A stretch of DNA of 64,000 nucleotides from DASYGT01 sp035999365 (GTDB lineage Bacteria; Actinomycetota; Actinomycetes; Mycobacteriales; Jatrophihabitantaceae), in the NCBI GenBank assembly GCA_035999365.1, contig DASYGT010000050.1, forward strand, positions 1 to 64,000, in the 5' to 3' direction. Under the pieces are notes generated by a model, which saw nothing but the letters and a program-made list of their open reading frames with translations, was not told the DNA's origin and did not search any database. The position numbers and the translations under genes are program-made. Of this stretch, positions 24,433-33,775 are shown one piece after another. Position 1 is the first letter of the stretch, and each line of letters begins with the position of its first letter.

Positions 24433-25421
24433 TGACGGAGATGCCGGTGCCGCCAGCATCCGACGAGCCGGTCATCGATGTTTCACGTGAAACACCACCT
24501 GATCCCTCGACTGTTTCACGTGAAACCGAGTTCGACACACCGATCGCCCGCGAGGCAGCACAGGCCGTTCACGTATTGAACGTGCGCCAGGAAACCTGGC
24601 CCCGCCCCGACCACACACGCGTCATCACAGTCGCAAACCAGAAGGGCGGAGTCGGAAAGACCACTACGACCGTCAATCTGGCAGCAGCCCTGGCCCTGCA
24701 CGGATTACGCGTTCTAGTGATCGACCTCGACCCGCAGGGCAACGCCAGCACCGCCCTGGGCGTCGCGCACACGGTCGGCACCCCATCGGTATACGACGTA
24801 CTGCTCGGAGGCATGCCGATCGCCGAAGTCGCCACGCCGGCGGACTTCACGGAGAATCTCCAATGCGTCCCGGCGACTCTCGACCTGGCCGGCGCGGACA
24901 TCGAACTGACCTCGCAGGTCGCCCGCGAGTACCGGTTGCAACGCGCCGTCACGGCATTCCTCGACTCGGGGCCTGATCTCGACTACCTGCTGATCGACTG
25001 CCCGCCGTCGCTGGGGCTGCTCACCCTGAACGCCCTGGTTGCCGCGCGTGAGGTGCTCATACCGATTCAATGCGAGTACTACGCGCTCGAAGGTTTGGCG
25101 CAGCTACTGAATACGGTCGAGCTGGTGCGATCGCACCTGAACCCACAGCTGAGCGTGACAACGGTTCTGCTGACGATGTACGACAGCCGCACCAGACTGG
25201 CCGACCAGGTGGCCGACGAGGTGCGCGCCCACTTTCAGGAACTCGTCCTGACCCCGGTGATCCCCCGCAACGTGCGGGTGTCGGAGGCTCCTGGATTCGG
25301 GCAGACCGTCATGACCTATGACGCCGGATCGCGTGGTGCTGTCGGGTACCTTCAGGCAGCGCGAGAAATTGCCGAACGCGGCGCCACGTCGTCGCACCAA
25401 CCTGGGGAGTCGCCGTCGTGA
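24432..25421 (+). CDS. parA: chromosome partitioning ATPase ParA
   Basis: 329 residues from the ATG at 24432. Deviant Walker A KGGVGKTTT (71-79), Walker A' region LVIDLDPQGNAS, and switch DYLLIDCPPSLG. It forms nucleoid-bound ATP dimers that move ParB-parS complexes. The disordered N-terminus (1-60) contains the pentapeptide VSRET twice (17-21 and 28-32), encoded by the two parS sites. The TGA overlaps parB (GTGA). Confidence 0.96.
   Translation: MTEMPVPPASDEPVIDVSRETPPDPSTVSRETEFDTPIAREAAQAVHVLNVRQETWPRPDHTRVITVANQKGGVGKTTTTVNLAAALALHGLRVLVIDLDPQGNASTALGVAHTVGTPSVYDVLLGGMPIAEVATPADFTENLQCVPATLDLAGADIELTSQVAREYRLQRAVTAFLDSGPDLDYLLIDCPPSLGLLTLNALVAAREVLIPIQCEYYALEGLAQLLNTVELVRSHLNPQLSVTTVLLTMYDSRTRLADQVADEVRAHFQELVLTPVIPRNVRVSEAPGFGQTVMTYDAGSRGAVGYLQAAREIAERGATSSHQPGESPS
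24479..24494. promoter_or_regulatory. parS site 1
   Basis: TGTTTCACGTGAAACA is a perfect 16-bp palindrome and the canonical bacterial parS sequence, the ParB nucleation site. It lies inside the parA coding region, reading DVSRET. Confidence 0.95.
24512..24527. promoter_or_regulatory. parS site 2
   Basis: TGTTTCACGTGAAACC, matching canonical parS at 15 of 16 positions, 33 bp centre-to-centre from site 1 and again coding VSRET in parA. Confidence 0.93.
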
Positions 25422-26440
25422 GCAACAAGACCCGTCGTGGCGGCCTCGGCCGGGGGCTCGGCGCATTGATTCCGACGGCGGCAGAGGGCGGCGCATCCGC
25501 GCCTTCGCCCACCGATATCTACTTCGGCTCGGCGCCGACCGAAACGGTGTCACCGACGTCTGAAGCCGCGCCTACGGCTGAGGACGCCGGCCCGCGTCCG
25601 GTCCCTGGTGCGACCTTCGCGGAACTGCCTGTCGGCGCGATCCACCCGAACGCAAAGCAGCCACGGCAGGTATTCGACGAGGATGCCCTCAACGAACTGA
25701 CACACTCGGTTCGCGAGTTCGGTGTCCTGCAGCCCATCGTGGTTCGCGAAGATGCCGACGGCTTCGAACTGGTGATGGGTGAGCGACGCCTGCGTGCCGC
25801 CATCGCTGCGGGCCTCGACACCGTGCCCGCCATCATCCGCGGCACGGGCGACGACGCGATGCTGCGCGACGCGTTGCTCGAGAACATCCACCGCGCTCAA
25901 CTCAACCCGCTGGAGGAGGCCGCCGCTTACCAGCAGTTGCTCGAGGAGTTCGGGACGACCCACGACGAACTCGCGCATCGGATCGGGCGGAGCCGCCCGC
26001 AGGTCAGCAACACGATCCGGCTACTCAATCTGCCGGTACCCGTCCAGCGCCGCGTCGCCGCCGGGGTGCTCTCCGCAGGGCATGCACGCGCGTTACTCGG
26101 ACTCGAAGATCACGACATCCAGGATGAACTCGCCGGCCGAATTGTCGCCGAGGGGCTGTCAGTCCGCGCCACCGAGGAACTCGTGGCGCTCCACGCCAGT
26201 GGGCACGCCGCGAAGAAGAGCAGTCGACGCTCCCCTTCGCCGCGCATCTCGGCGCCGGCCGCGACAGATCTCGCCGACAAGCTGTCGGATCGGTTCGACA
26301 CTCGGGTGCGTGTCGAACTCGGGCGTCGCAAGGGGAAGATCACCATCGAATTCGGCTCGATCGACGATCTCGAGCGGATCGTCGCGATGATGTCGCCTGG
26401 ACTGTCATCGGCTGCCCCGGAGGTTCAGAACGACCCGTAG
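25418..26440 (+). CDS. parB: chromosome partitioning protein ParB
   Basis: 340 residues from a GTG at 25418 overlapping the parA stop. The GRGLGALIP N-terminal motif contacts ParA; the ParB/Srx CTPase domain has PRQVFDEDALNELTHSVREFG in part and the GERRLRAA motif; the helix-turn-helix IGRSRPQVSNTIRLLNL reads parS; the C-terminal dimerisation domain ends near 330. It is a CTP-dependent sliding clamp seeded at parS. Its 3' end overlaps the convergent nitroreductase gene by 16 bp. Confidence 0.96.
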   Translation: MSNKTRRGGLGRGLGALIPTAAEGGASAPSPTDIYFGSAPTETVSPTSEAAPTAEDAGPRPVPGATFAELPVGAIHPNAKQPRQVFDEDALNELTHSVREFGVLQPIVVREDADGFELVMGERRLRAAIAAGLDTVPAIIRGTGDDAMLRDALLENIHRAQLNPLEEAAAYQQLLEEFGTTHDELAHRIGRSRPQVSNTIRLLNLPVPVQRRVAAGVLSAGHARALLGLEDHDIQDELAGRIVAEGLSVRATEELVALHASGHAAKKSSRRSPSPRISAPAATDLADKLSDRFDTRVRVELGRRKGKITIEFGSIDDLERIVAMMSPGLSSAAPEVQNDP

Positions 26441-27021
26441 GTGACGACGGTGTCCAGCGGGCGGCGTCCCCGTTTGAGCGACGGCGAGCGCAGGTCCGGA
26501 GCCGGGTAGCCGAGGCTCACCACCCCGACGGGTGTGAGCCGCTCCGGAACCCGGAAAGCGGCACGCAGCGCCGGCCACGTGGGCGTGGGCACTCCGAAGA
26601 ACAGCGCTCCCAAGCCCACGTCCACTGCCCCGAGCAGGATGATCATCGCTGCCATTCCCGCGTCGATATGCCAGTACGGCACCGGCCAGTCCTGTTCGGC
26701 CGGGGGAGTCGACCCCTTGTCCGGCTCGGCGTACCGCTCGCGGTATGCGGCCTCGTCGGAGAAGACGACGATCAGCGCCGGCGCCGATTGCATGCGGCTC
26801 AGCCACGGATCCGGCGCGTCGGCATCCGACGTGGCGGCCCAGAACGCTGTGCGTGACGTTATGTCATCCAAAACCAGGAATCGCCAACCCTGGGAGTACC
26901 CCGCGGACGGGGCGGTCGTGCCCAACCGGAGTAGCCCCTCGATCGTTTCGCGGGACACCACGCGGTCCGGGTCGTAGGTACGAACCATTCGGCGGCTGCG
27001 CACAGCCTCGACAAACTCCAT
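26425..27021 (-). CDS. nitroreductase family protein
   Basis: 198 residues from ATG at 27021 (MEFVEAVRSRRMVRTY). FMN-dependent nitroreductase fold: RRMVRTYDP near the N-terminus binds FMN phosphate, APSAGYSQGWRFLVL is the typical substrate/FMN strand, and GLGALFFGVP the later FMN loop. It reduces nitro groups, quinones or similar with NAD(P)H; the natural substrate is unknown. No Shine-Dalgarno is visible; an in-frame ATG at 27057 is possible. It is divergent from the aminotransferase and overlaps parB tail to tail. Confidence 0.85.
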   Translation of the reverse strand: MEFVEAVRSRRMVRTYDPDRVVSRETIEGLLRLGTTAPSAGYSQGWRFLVLDDITSRTAFWAATSDADAPDPWLSRMQSAPALIVVFSDEAAYRERYAEPDKGSTPPAEQDWPVPYWHIDAGMAAMIILLGAVDVGLGALFFGVPTPTWPALRAAFRVPERLTPVGVVSLGYPAPDLRSPSLKRGRRPLDTVVTYGSF

Positions 27022-27083
27022 AAGTGGGAGACTGCCAGCAATATCGAATGTCGGCATCGTCCGGCGTATGCGAAGGTTTTCGT

Positions 27084-28301
27084 GTGGAACTCAGGCAATC
27101 GCGCAAGCTGCAAGACGTCTGCTACGACATCCGCGGACCCGTACTCGAAGAGGCAAAGCGTCTCGAGGAGGAAGGTCGGCGGATCATCAAGCTGAACATC
27201 GGCAACCCCGCGCCGTTCGGCTTCGAGGCACCGGAAGAAATTCTGGTCGACGTCATCCGCAACCTGCCGAATGCCCAGGGCTACTCCGACTCGCAAGGGT
27301 TGCTCTCGGCGCGCACCGCGATCGTCCAGCACTACCAGCAGCGCGGCATCGACACCATGGACGTCGACGATGTCTGGCTCGGCAACGGCGTGAGTGAGCT
27401 GATCAGCCTGGCGTTGCAAGCGATGCTGGACAACGGCGACGAGGTGCTGGTGCCCGCGCCCGACTACCCGCTGTGGACCGCGACCACGTCACTGGCAGGC
27501 GGGCGGCCGATCCACTACCTCTGCGACGAGAAGAGTGGCTGGCTCCCGGACATCGAGGACATCCGGTCCAAGATCACGCCGCGCACGAAGGCGATCGTCG
27601 TCATCAATCCCAACAACCCAACCGGCGCCGTATACCCCCGGGGGGTACTCGCCGCTATTGCCGATCTGGCCCGCGATCACGAGCTGACGGTGCTTGCCGA
27701 TGAGATCTACGACAAGGTGCTCTACGACGACGCGGTGCACGTCCCCTTCGCCGCGATCGCGCCCGATGTCTTCACCCTCACCTTCAACGGTCTGTCGAAG
27801 GCATACCGGCTCGCCGGCTTCCGCTCCGGATGGCTGATGGTCACCGGGCCGAAGCGGCATGCGAGCAACTACATCGAGGGCATCACGATCCTTGCCAACA
27901 TGCGGCTGTGCGCCAACGTCCCGGGGCAGCATGCGATTCAGATGGCGCTCGGCGGCCGGCAGAGCATCCACGACCTGGTATTGCCCGGCGGGCGGCTGCT
28001 CGAGCAACGCGATGCGGCGATGACCGCATTGCGCCAGATCCCCGGTGTCACGTGCGTCGAGCCGAAGGGTGCCCTCTACGTCTTCCCGAGGCTCGACCCG
28101 GACATCTACCCGATCACCGACGACCAGCAGTTCGTCCTCGACCTCCTGCGCGACAAGCATGTGCTGGTGGTGCAGGGATCGGGGTTCAACTGGCCCCATC
28201 ACGACCACCTGCGGATCGTGACGCTGCCTCGTGCCGACGACCTGACCGAGGCGATCGGCCGGATCGGCGAGTTTCTCGTGGGGTACGACGCCGCACGCTG
28301 A
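27084..28301 (+). CDS. class I/II pyridoxal-phosphate aminotransferase (AlaA/AspC-like)
   Basis: 405 residues from a GTG at 27084 with GAAGG at 27072-27076. Fold type I aminotransferase: VINPNNPTGAVYP is the conserved Asn-Pro segment, LADEIYDKVLYD carries the Asp and Tyr that hold the cofactor, Lys239 in FNGLSKAYR forms the Schiff base, and RIVTLP has the carboxylate-binding Arg. The YDIRGPVLEEAKRLEEEG start and overall length match AlaA-type alanine/glutamate-pyruvate aminotransferases. The exact substrate is uncertain. Confidence 0.9.
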   Translation: MELRQSRKLQDVCYDIRGPVLEEAKRLEEEGRRIIKLNIGNPAPFGFEAPEEILVDVIRNLPNAQGYSDSQGLLSARTAIVQHYQQRGIDTMDVDDVWLGNGVSELISLALQAMLDNGDEVLVPAPDYPLWTATTSLAGGRPIHYLCDEKSGWLPDIEDIRSKITPRTKAIVVINPNNPTGAVYPRGVLAAIADLARDHELTVLADEIYDKVLYDDAVHVPFAAIAPDVFTLTFNGLSKAYRLAGFRSGWLMVTGPKRHASNYIEGITILANMRLCANVPGQHAIQMALGGRQSIHDLVLPGGRLLEQRDAAMTALRQIPGVTCVEPKGALYVFPRLDPDIYPITDDQQFVLDLLRDKHVLVVQGSGFNWPHHDHLRIVTLPRADDLTEAIGRIGEFLVGYDAAR

Positions 28302-28406
28302 CTCGCACCGCGGCGGTCCGGCGCCCGCTCCCCCTCGCGCAGTGCGGCGTCCAGCCCATACGATTCTTCGGGTCGGGCCCACCTCACGCACGGTCGGAGC
28401 TTGCTC

Positions 28407-29078
28407 GTGTCGCGTCGATTGGTGAACGTCACACTCGACAATCTCAACGATCTGCCGCCACGGTGCCGCTCCTGTGTCTTCTGGGAGCTTGACCCGGTGT
28501 CCGGCGAGCGTGCCTGCGACTCCGGCTCCGCCGAGTTGGAGAAGGAAGCCTGGGTCTCGGACACGCTGCTCGAATGGGGAAGCTGCGGCCAACTTGCCTA
28601 CGTCGACGGCGTTGCAGCGGGCTACGCGCTCTACGCGCCGCCGGCATACGTGCCCCGCTCGGTCGCCTTCCCCACGTCGCCAGTGAGCTCGGACGCGATC
28701 TTGCTCATGGCGGCCCGGCTTCTTCCGGAATTCAGCGGAGCCGGCCTCGGCCGGATGCTGATCCAGGCGGTGGCCCGGGACGCCGCCCGGCGTGGCGTCA
28801 AGGCCATAGAGGCGTTCGGGCGCGCGGCGGAACCGGAATCGGAACTGCGGTCAGCCGAGTGGGCCGCCCCGCCGCCGCGGCGGGAGGAAGAGCCCAACAG
28901 AAGTTGTCTTCTTCCGAGTGAATACCTGCTGGCGGTCGGGTTCAAGACGGTCCGGCCACATCCCCGCACGCCGCGGCTACGGCTCGACATCAAGACGACC
29001 GTGTCGTGGAAGGAAGACGTCGAGTACGCCCTGGAGCGGCTACTCGGGTCAATGCAGACGCCGGCGCTGGCCCGCTGA
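28407..29078 (+). CDS. GNAT-family N-acetyltransferase (Rv3916c-like)
   Basis: 223 residues from a GTG at 28407 with GGAGC upstream. An N-terminal CRSCVFWELDP motif, common to this actinobacterial subfamily, precedes the GNAT fold: acceptor strand VAAGYALYAPP and acetyl-CoA loop FSGAGLGRMLIQAVARDAA. It also has an Arg/Glu-rich insertion (about 150-172, AAPPPRREEEPNRS) before the last strands. It lies between parB and cwlM, as in mycobacteria. Substrate unknown. A TACGAT -10-like element is at 28359. Confidence 0.85.
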   Translation: MSRRLVNVTLDNLNDLPPRCRSCVFWELDPVSGERACDSGSAELEKEAWVSDTLLEWGSCGQLAYVDGVAAGYALYAPPAYVPRSVAFPTSPVSSDAILLMAARLLPEFSGAGLGRMLIQAVARDAARRGVKAIEAFGRAAEPESELRSAEWAAPPPRREEEPNRSCLLPSEYLLAVGFKTVRPHPRTPRLRLDIKTTVSWKEDVEYALERLLGSMQTPALAR

Positions 29079-29113
29079 GCTCTGGGGACAGACCACCGGC
29101 TGCTCGGCACCGC

Positions 29114-30235
29114 TCAGGGACGGGCGACGGCCGGAATCCGCATGACTCCGGTGGGTGGGTCGTCGTCCTGCGGCAGGTACAGCCGCTGTACGGCGACCAG
29201 CAATCCTTCCGCCACCGTGTCGCGAAAGAGCGGGTCCACGAGCTTGGCGCGGTCGACGGGAGAGGTCAGGTAGCCGAGCTCGATACGCACAGCCGGCATC
29301 CGCGTCAGCCGCAGCAACGCCCACGTCTTACCGTGGGTTCGGGCGTCGAGCATGCCGGTTCGGGCGACGAGCTCGCGCTGCACGAGGTCGGCCAGCCGCT
29401 CACCCATCGTCGACACCGATTCACCTCCGCCGTAGTGGTATGCGGCAACGCCGTTCGCGTGTGAGGAGGAGAACCCGTCGATGTGCAGTGACAGGAGAAG
29501 GTCAGCACCTACCTCGTTGGCGAGCGCGGCACGCTGTTCGTCGGACGCGCCGTTGCCCGGCCCGCGGGTCAGCCAGGACAAGACCCCGAGCGCGCTGAGG
29601 CGGCCGTCCAATCGCGTCGCGAGATCCCACGCGAGGTCTGCCTCGCTGAGGCCGTCGTGGACCGTTCCGGGATCGTCGCCGCCATGCCCAGGGTCGATGA
29701 CGATGCGCTTGCCAAGGAGGTTCGGGCCGGACGCCGCGACCGCGACCATCTCGCGAAGCAGCTGCGGTCGCCCGCCGACCACGCGGCGGCCCAGCTGACG
29801 AAGCGCGCGGAAGGTTGCAGGTCCGCACACGCCGTCAGCCACCAACCCGTAGTCGCGCTGGAATGCCCGCACACCCTCGGCCGTCGAACTGCCGAACAGG
29901 CCGTCCGCCCGCCAGACGTCATACCCCATCTCGAGCAGCTGGAGCTGCAGGGCCGCGACGTCGTCGCCGACGATCCGCTGGGTGGGCTCGTGGCTGAGCA
30001 CTCGATCGCCGAGCTTCCAGTGGGCGCCTGTGAGCGTGGCATAGGTCTCCGAACCGACGATGCCGTCGACGGAGATGCCTCGCTGTTGCTGGAAATGGCG
30101 GACGGCAAGCTCGGTAGCCTCGTCGAACACGTCGGCCGAAGCGGCATCGGTGTTGTCGAGCAGCGCGAGCGACGCGAGCATCCTGCGCACCTCGGCCACG
30201 GCCGTACCGGTGGCGCCGCGGCGCAGGGGATGCAT
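29114..30235 (-). CDS. cwlM: CwlM-like N-acetylmuramoyl-L-alanine amidase-family protein
   Basis: 373 residues from ATG at 30235. Two PG_binding_1 repeats (about 5-70 and 90-148; FQQQRGISVDGIVG and FQRDYGLVADGVCG) precede an Amidase_3 domain. Zinc ligands His184, Glu198 and His251 (DPGHGG, SEAD, SLHIDG) and the catalytic Glu319 (RIELGYL) all appear present. There is no signal peptide, so it should stay in the cytoplasm. Mycobacterial CwlM at this locus is a PknB substrate that activates MurA, so a regulatory role is plausible although the active-site residues are intact. Confidence 0.9.
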   Translation of the reverse strand: MHPLRRGATGTAVAEVRRMLASLALLDNTDAASADVFDEATELAVRHFQQQRGISVDGIVGSETYATLTGAHWKLGDRVLSHEPTQRIVGDDVAALQLQLLEMGYDVWRADGLFGSSTAEGVRAFQRDYGLVADGVCGPATFRALRQLGRRVVGGRPQLLREMVAVAASGPNLLGKRIVIDPGHGGDDPGTVHDGLSEADLAWDLATRLDGRLSALGVLSWLTRGPGNGASDEQRAALANEVGADLLLSLHIDGFSSSHANGVAAYHYGGGESVSTMGERLADLVQRELVARTGMLDARTHGKTWALLRLTRMPAVRIELGYLTSPVDRAKLVDPLFRDTVAEGLLVAVQRLYLPQDDDPPTGVMRIPAVARP

Positions 30236-30357
30236 GACAGACGGGTCCTCTGGGTGGAAACGGTGGCCTCGTTGGCCATTGTGCCTCAGCGCAGGCGCCC
30301 CGCCGAACATGTGTCGGGGCCGCTCGCGCGAACGGTCGTCAATGGTCGAAAAGAGTC

Positions 30358-30391
30358 GTGCCCCGGCGTCCGGAGGGGGACGCTGGGGCAC
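30358..30391 (-). terminator. intrinsic terminator of trxB-trxA
   Basis: On the minus strand a 14-bp stem with one mismatch, GTGCCCCGGCGTCC (30358-30371) against GGACGCTGGGGCAC (30378-30391), six-base loop, followed by CTCTTTTCG. It starts 25 bases after the trxA stop. A textbook rho-independent terminator. Confidence 0.85.
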
Positions 30392-30415
30392 GCGGGGCAG
30401 TGCGCGGTGCGCGGC

Positions 30416-30745
30416 TCAGGCGACGTACTCGCTGAGCTCCTTGAGGATCGCCGCCTTGGGACGGGCGCCGACGATCGACTTCACGACCTGGCCGCCCGCG
30501 AACACGGACATCGTCGGGATCGACATGATCTGGTAATCGCGCGCGATGCCGGGGTTCTCGTCGATGTTCACCTTCGCGACCGTCAGCTTTCCGGCGTATT
30601 CGCCAGCGATCTCTTCCAGCACGGGAGCAACCTGACGGCACGGACCGCACCACTCCGCCCAGAAATCAACGAGGACGGGGCCGTCGGCCTGCAGCACGTC
30701 GGCGGCGAAGCTGGCGTCCGTGACGGTCTTGGTGTTGGTGCCCAT
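30416..30745 (-). CDS. trxA: thioredoxin
   Basis: 109 residues. Classical thioredoxin fold with the redox motif WCGPC (Cys33, Cys36), VDFWAEWCG, the cis-proline strand SIPTMSVFAGG and no signal peptide. It is reduced by the TrxB encoded just upstream and passes electrons to ribonucleotide reductase, peroxiredoxins and others. Length is normal. An AGGAG ribosome site precedes the ATG. Confidence 0.97.
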   Translation of the reverse strand: MGTNTKTVTDASFAADVLQADGPVLVDFWAEWCGPCRQVAPVLEEIAGEYAGKLTVAKVNIDENPGIARDYQIMSIPTMSVFAGGQVVKSIVGARPKAAILKELSEYVA

Positions 30746-30822
30746 CTGATGTCTCCTGCTCCTAGTGAGGTGTTAGTGGAACACGCTGACGGCCGGGGTG
30801 ATTCCCGGCCAACTGCTGCTGT

Positions 30823-31803
30823 TCAGCCCGCGCCTGCTGTGATCTGGGCATCGCTGTGTGCCTGCCCCCGGGCATCGGCCAGGGCGGCGAGAAAGCGCTC
30901 GGCATCGAGGGCGGCCTGGCAACCGGTTCCGGCGGCGGTGACAGCCTGACGATAGACATGGTCGACGACATCGCCGGCCGCGAACACGCCGTCGAGATTC
31001 GTCCGGGTGCCGACGGTCGTCACGATGTAGCCCTCGTCGTCGAGCTCGACCTGACCGGTCACCAGCTCACTGCGCGGTTCGTGGCCGATCGCGATGAACA
31101 GCCCGTTGACGGTGAGGTCGCGTTCGTCGCCGGTCGAGGTGTCCCGGATGCGCAGACCGGTGACCGAATCGCTGCCGGCGATGCCGACGACCTCGGAGTT
31201 CCACGCCCACCGGATCTTCGGGTTCGATTCGGCGCGGTCGGCCATGATGCGGCTGGCGCGAAGAGCGTCGCGCCGGTGCACGACAGTGACGGACTTGGCG
31301 AAGCGGGTGAGGAACGTCGCCTCCTCCATCGCGGTGTCGCCGCCGCCGACGACGGCGATGTCGAGGTCACGGAAGAAGAAGCCGTCACAGGTCGCGCACC
31401 ACGAAACGCCGTGGCCCGACAGCTCGTCCTCCCGCGCGACCCCGAGCTTGCGATAGGCCGAGCCCATCGCGAGTATCACGGCGTCGGCGGTGTACTCAGC
31501 GCCATGGGTACGGACGACCTTGATCGCTCCGGTGAGGTCGACGGACACCACGTCGTCACTGACCAGTTCCGCACCGAAACGCTCGGCCTGCGCGCGTATG
31601 TGACCCATCAGCTCGGGCCCCATGATCCCGTCCGGGAAGCCCGGGAAGTTCTCCACCTCGGTGGTGTTCATCAGGGCGCCGCCGTACTGCGCGCCCTCGA
31701 ACACGAGCGGCTCGAGATCGGCGCGTGCCGTGTAGAGAGCTGCCGTGTACCCCGCCGGACCTGAGCCGACGATGATCACCTGGCGGTGCGTGCCTGCTGT
31801 CAC
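30823..31803 (-). CDS. trxB: thioredoxin reductase
   Basis: 326 residues from a GTG at 31803 with AGAGGAA in front. Two Rossmann domains: FAD-binding GSGPAGYTAALYTARA, NADPH-binding VVGGGDTAMEEA, and redox-active Cys136-Ala-Thr-Cys139 in WCATCDGFF. It uses NADPH to reduce thioredoxin. The much longer frame upstream covers murJ and is not coding. With trxA it forms a two-gene operon closed by a terminator. Confidence 0.96.
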   Translation of the reverse strand: MTAGTHRQVIIVGSGPAGYTAALYTARADLEPLVFEGAQYGGALMNTTEVENFPGFPDGIMGPELMGHIRAQAERFGAELVSDDVVSVDLTGAIKVVRTHGAEYTADAVILAMGSAYRKLGVAREDELSGHGVSWCATCDGFFFRDLDIAVVGGGDTAMEEATFLTRFAKSVTVVHRRDALRASRIMADRAESNPKIRWAWNSEVVGIAGSDSVTGLRIRDTSTGDERDLTVNGLFIAIGHEPRSELVTGQVELDDEGYIVTTVGTRTNLDGVFAAGDVVDHVYRQAVTAAGTGCQAALDAERFLAALADARGQAHSDAQITAGAG

Positions 31804-31879
31804 GATTCCTCTTTCGCTGATCTGGAGCCACAACGATCCTAGGCAGACGGGCATTCCAGGCCGGGACGCGCGCTGTGGT

Positions 31880-33775
31880 TCAGCGGCGCCGGGCCAGCGT
31901 GACGATGTCGCGTACCTCGGGAATGCGCATCCGCCAGGCCACCGCGCCGAGCACGGCGAGGCCGGCGAGGCCGCCCACCACCAGCCCGGCGAGCGAGCCG
32001 AACAGCCCGCGCCCGGCGGCATCGCTGATGCCCACCAGCGCCACAAGAGCCACGGCCCCCCCCGCGACGGAGGCGATGCCGATCTGCCGCACGGTGCGCA
32101 GCACGCGTCCGAAGCCGAGCCGGCCGAGGCGCCGGGTCAGAAGTACATGCCCGGCGATCGCTCCGACCACATAGGACGCCGACGTCGCCACCGTCAGTGC
32201 CTCGGCAATGTGCGCAGGCCCGTGCAGCGTCGCATCGCAGACCAGGACGATCAGCACCTTCGTGGCGACCATGAAGATGTTGATGAATGTCGGGGTGCGG
32301 CCGTCGCGCATCGCGTAGAAGACGCGCAACTGCAGCATCACGATCGCAAACGGGAACAGGCCGAAGGCGGAGGCGGCGAGGGCGGTCCCGACGAGCCGCG
32401 CGCCGTCGACCGACACGATCCCGTGGGCGAACAGGACGACGCACAGGGCAGGACCCAGCACGATCAACCCCGCAGTGATCGGGACGAGTGCGATCGCCGA
32501 CAGCCGCGCGCCGAGCGAGAGGTCGTCCACCACGTCATCCGTCTGCCCCCGCGCCGCAGCACGTGACAGGCGCGGCATCAGGGCAGTGAGGAGCGAGACG
32601 ACCAGGATCCCGTAGGGCATCTGGATGAGCAGGTCGGCGTTGGTGAAGACGGTGAAGGCGCCATGTGCGACACCGACCTTCGCGATCACCGTGACGCCGA
32701 TCTGGCTGGCCACCACATACCCGAACACCCACCCCGCGAGGGACCCGACCTCGCCCATACGGCCGATCTCGTTCGGCCGCGCACGAAAGCGCCACTGCCA
32801 GCGAAATCCCGTCTTGCGCAACGACGGAATCAGGACCAGAGCCTGAGCGGCGATGCCGAGCGTCGTCCCGATGCCCAACACGAGCAGTTGCGGGGTCGTG
32901 ATGGATGCCGGGGTCAATGTCTTCGGTCCCGGCAGAGCCCAGAACACGGCGATGGTCACGATCATCACCACGTTGTTCAGCACGGACGACCACGCGCCGG
33001 GTGCGTAGCTGTGCCGAATGTTCAGTACGGCCATGAACATCGCACCGAGACCGTAGAAGAAGATCTCCGGCAGCAGCAGCGTGGCGAATGTGGTCGTCAA
33101 GGTGCGCTGGGAGTGGTCCGTGACGAACGCCCCGGCGATCAGCGGCGCGCAGATCACCGCGAGCAGCGTTACTGCGGCGAGGGCGGCGGTGGCGATCGAC
33201 AGGAGTCGCTGGGTGTAGGCGACGCCGTCGTCCTCGTCGCTCTCCTGGGCGCGGACGAGCAGCGGAATCAAGACGCTCGACAGCACCCCGCCCAGCAGCA
33301 GTTCGTAAACCATGTTGGGGAAGTTGTTCGCGACGTTGTACGCGTCGCCGACTCCGTGCAGTCCGATACCGATCGCGGCGACCAGCATCGCGCTGCGCAG
33401 GAAGCCCGTGATCCGGCTCGTCAGGTTCGCGACGGCCATCGTGCGGCTGGCGGCGAGCAGGCCGCGGTTGCCCGCCTCGGGCGACGCCTGCTCCGCGCTG
33501 GAGTCGAGGCCCAGGGCGAGCTCGGAGGCGACGGGCTCGGCGGGGTGTTCGGCAGGTTCGGTGGGCGGGAGCGAGGGAGCCGGTGCGCCGCGCGGCCGGT
33601 GTCGGCGCGGGCCGACGTATGTCGTATTACTCCACTGCGGATGAGCGTGGCCGACGTCGTCCCAGTCAGCGGTAAGGATGCCCGTCATCGGATCCGCCCC
33701 GGAGACCATCGGCGGCTGAACGACGCTTCGGCCGGAATACAGGGACGGCGTGCTCCATCCGTCCGGCATGCTCAT
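31880..33775 (-). CDS. murJ: lipid II flippase MurJ
   Basis: 631 residues. A disordered N-terminal extension (about 1-110, Pro/Ala/Glu-rich) precedes a 14-helix MOP-superfamily core beginning SRTMAVANLTSRITGFLRS, the MurJ signature, with NFPNMVYELLLGG and QMPYGILVVSLLTALMPRLS in parts. It flips lipid II for peptidoglycan synthesis. Unlike mycobacterial MviN it has no C-terminal pseudokinase domain. The ATG overlaps the stop of the DUF6049 gene (ATGA). Confidence 0.92.
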   Translation of the reverse strand: MSMPDGWSTPSLYSGRSVVQPPMVSGADPMTGILTADWDDVGHAHPQWSNTTYVGPRRHRPRGAPAPSLPPTEPAEHPAEPVASELALGLDSSAEQASPEAGNRGLLAASRTMAVANLTSRITGFLRSAMLVAAIGIGLHGVGDAYNVANNFPNMVYELLLGGVLSSVLIPLLVRAQESDEDDGVAYTQRLLSIATAALAAVTLLAVICAPLIAGAFVTDHSQRTLTTTFATLLLPEIFFYGLGAMFMAVLNIRHSYAPGAWSSVLNNVVMIVTIAVFWALPGPKTLTPASITTPQLLVLGIGTTLGIAAQALVLIPSLRKTGFRWQWRFRARPNEIGRMGEVGSLAGWVFGYVVASQIGVTVIAKVGVAHGAFTVFTNADLLIQMPYGILVVSLLTALMPRLSRAAARGQTDDVVDDLSLGARLSAIALVPITAGLIVLGPALCVVLFAHGIVSVDGARLVGTALAASAFGLFPFAIVMLQLRVFYAMRDGRTPTFINIFMVATKVLIVLVCDATLHGPAHIAEALTVATSASYVVGAIAGHVLLTRRLGRLGFGRVLRTVRQIGIASVAGGAVALVALVGISDAAGRGLFGSLAGLVVGGLAGLAVLGAVAWRMRIPEVRDIVTLARRR

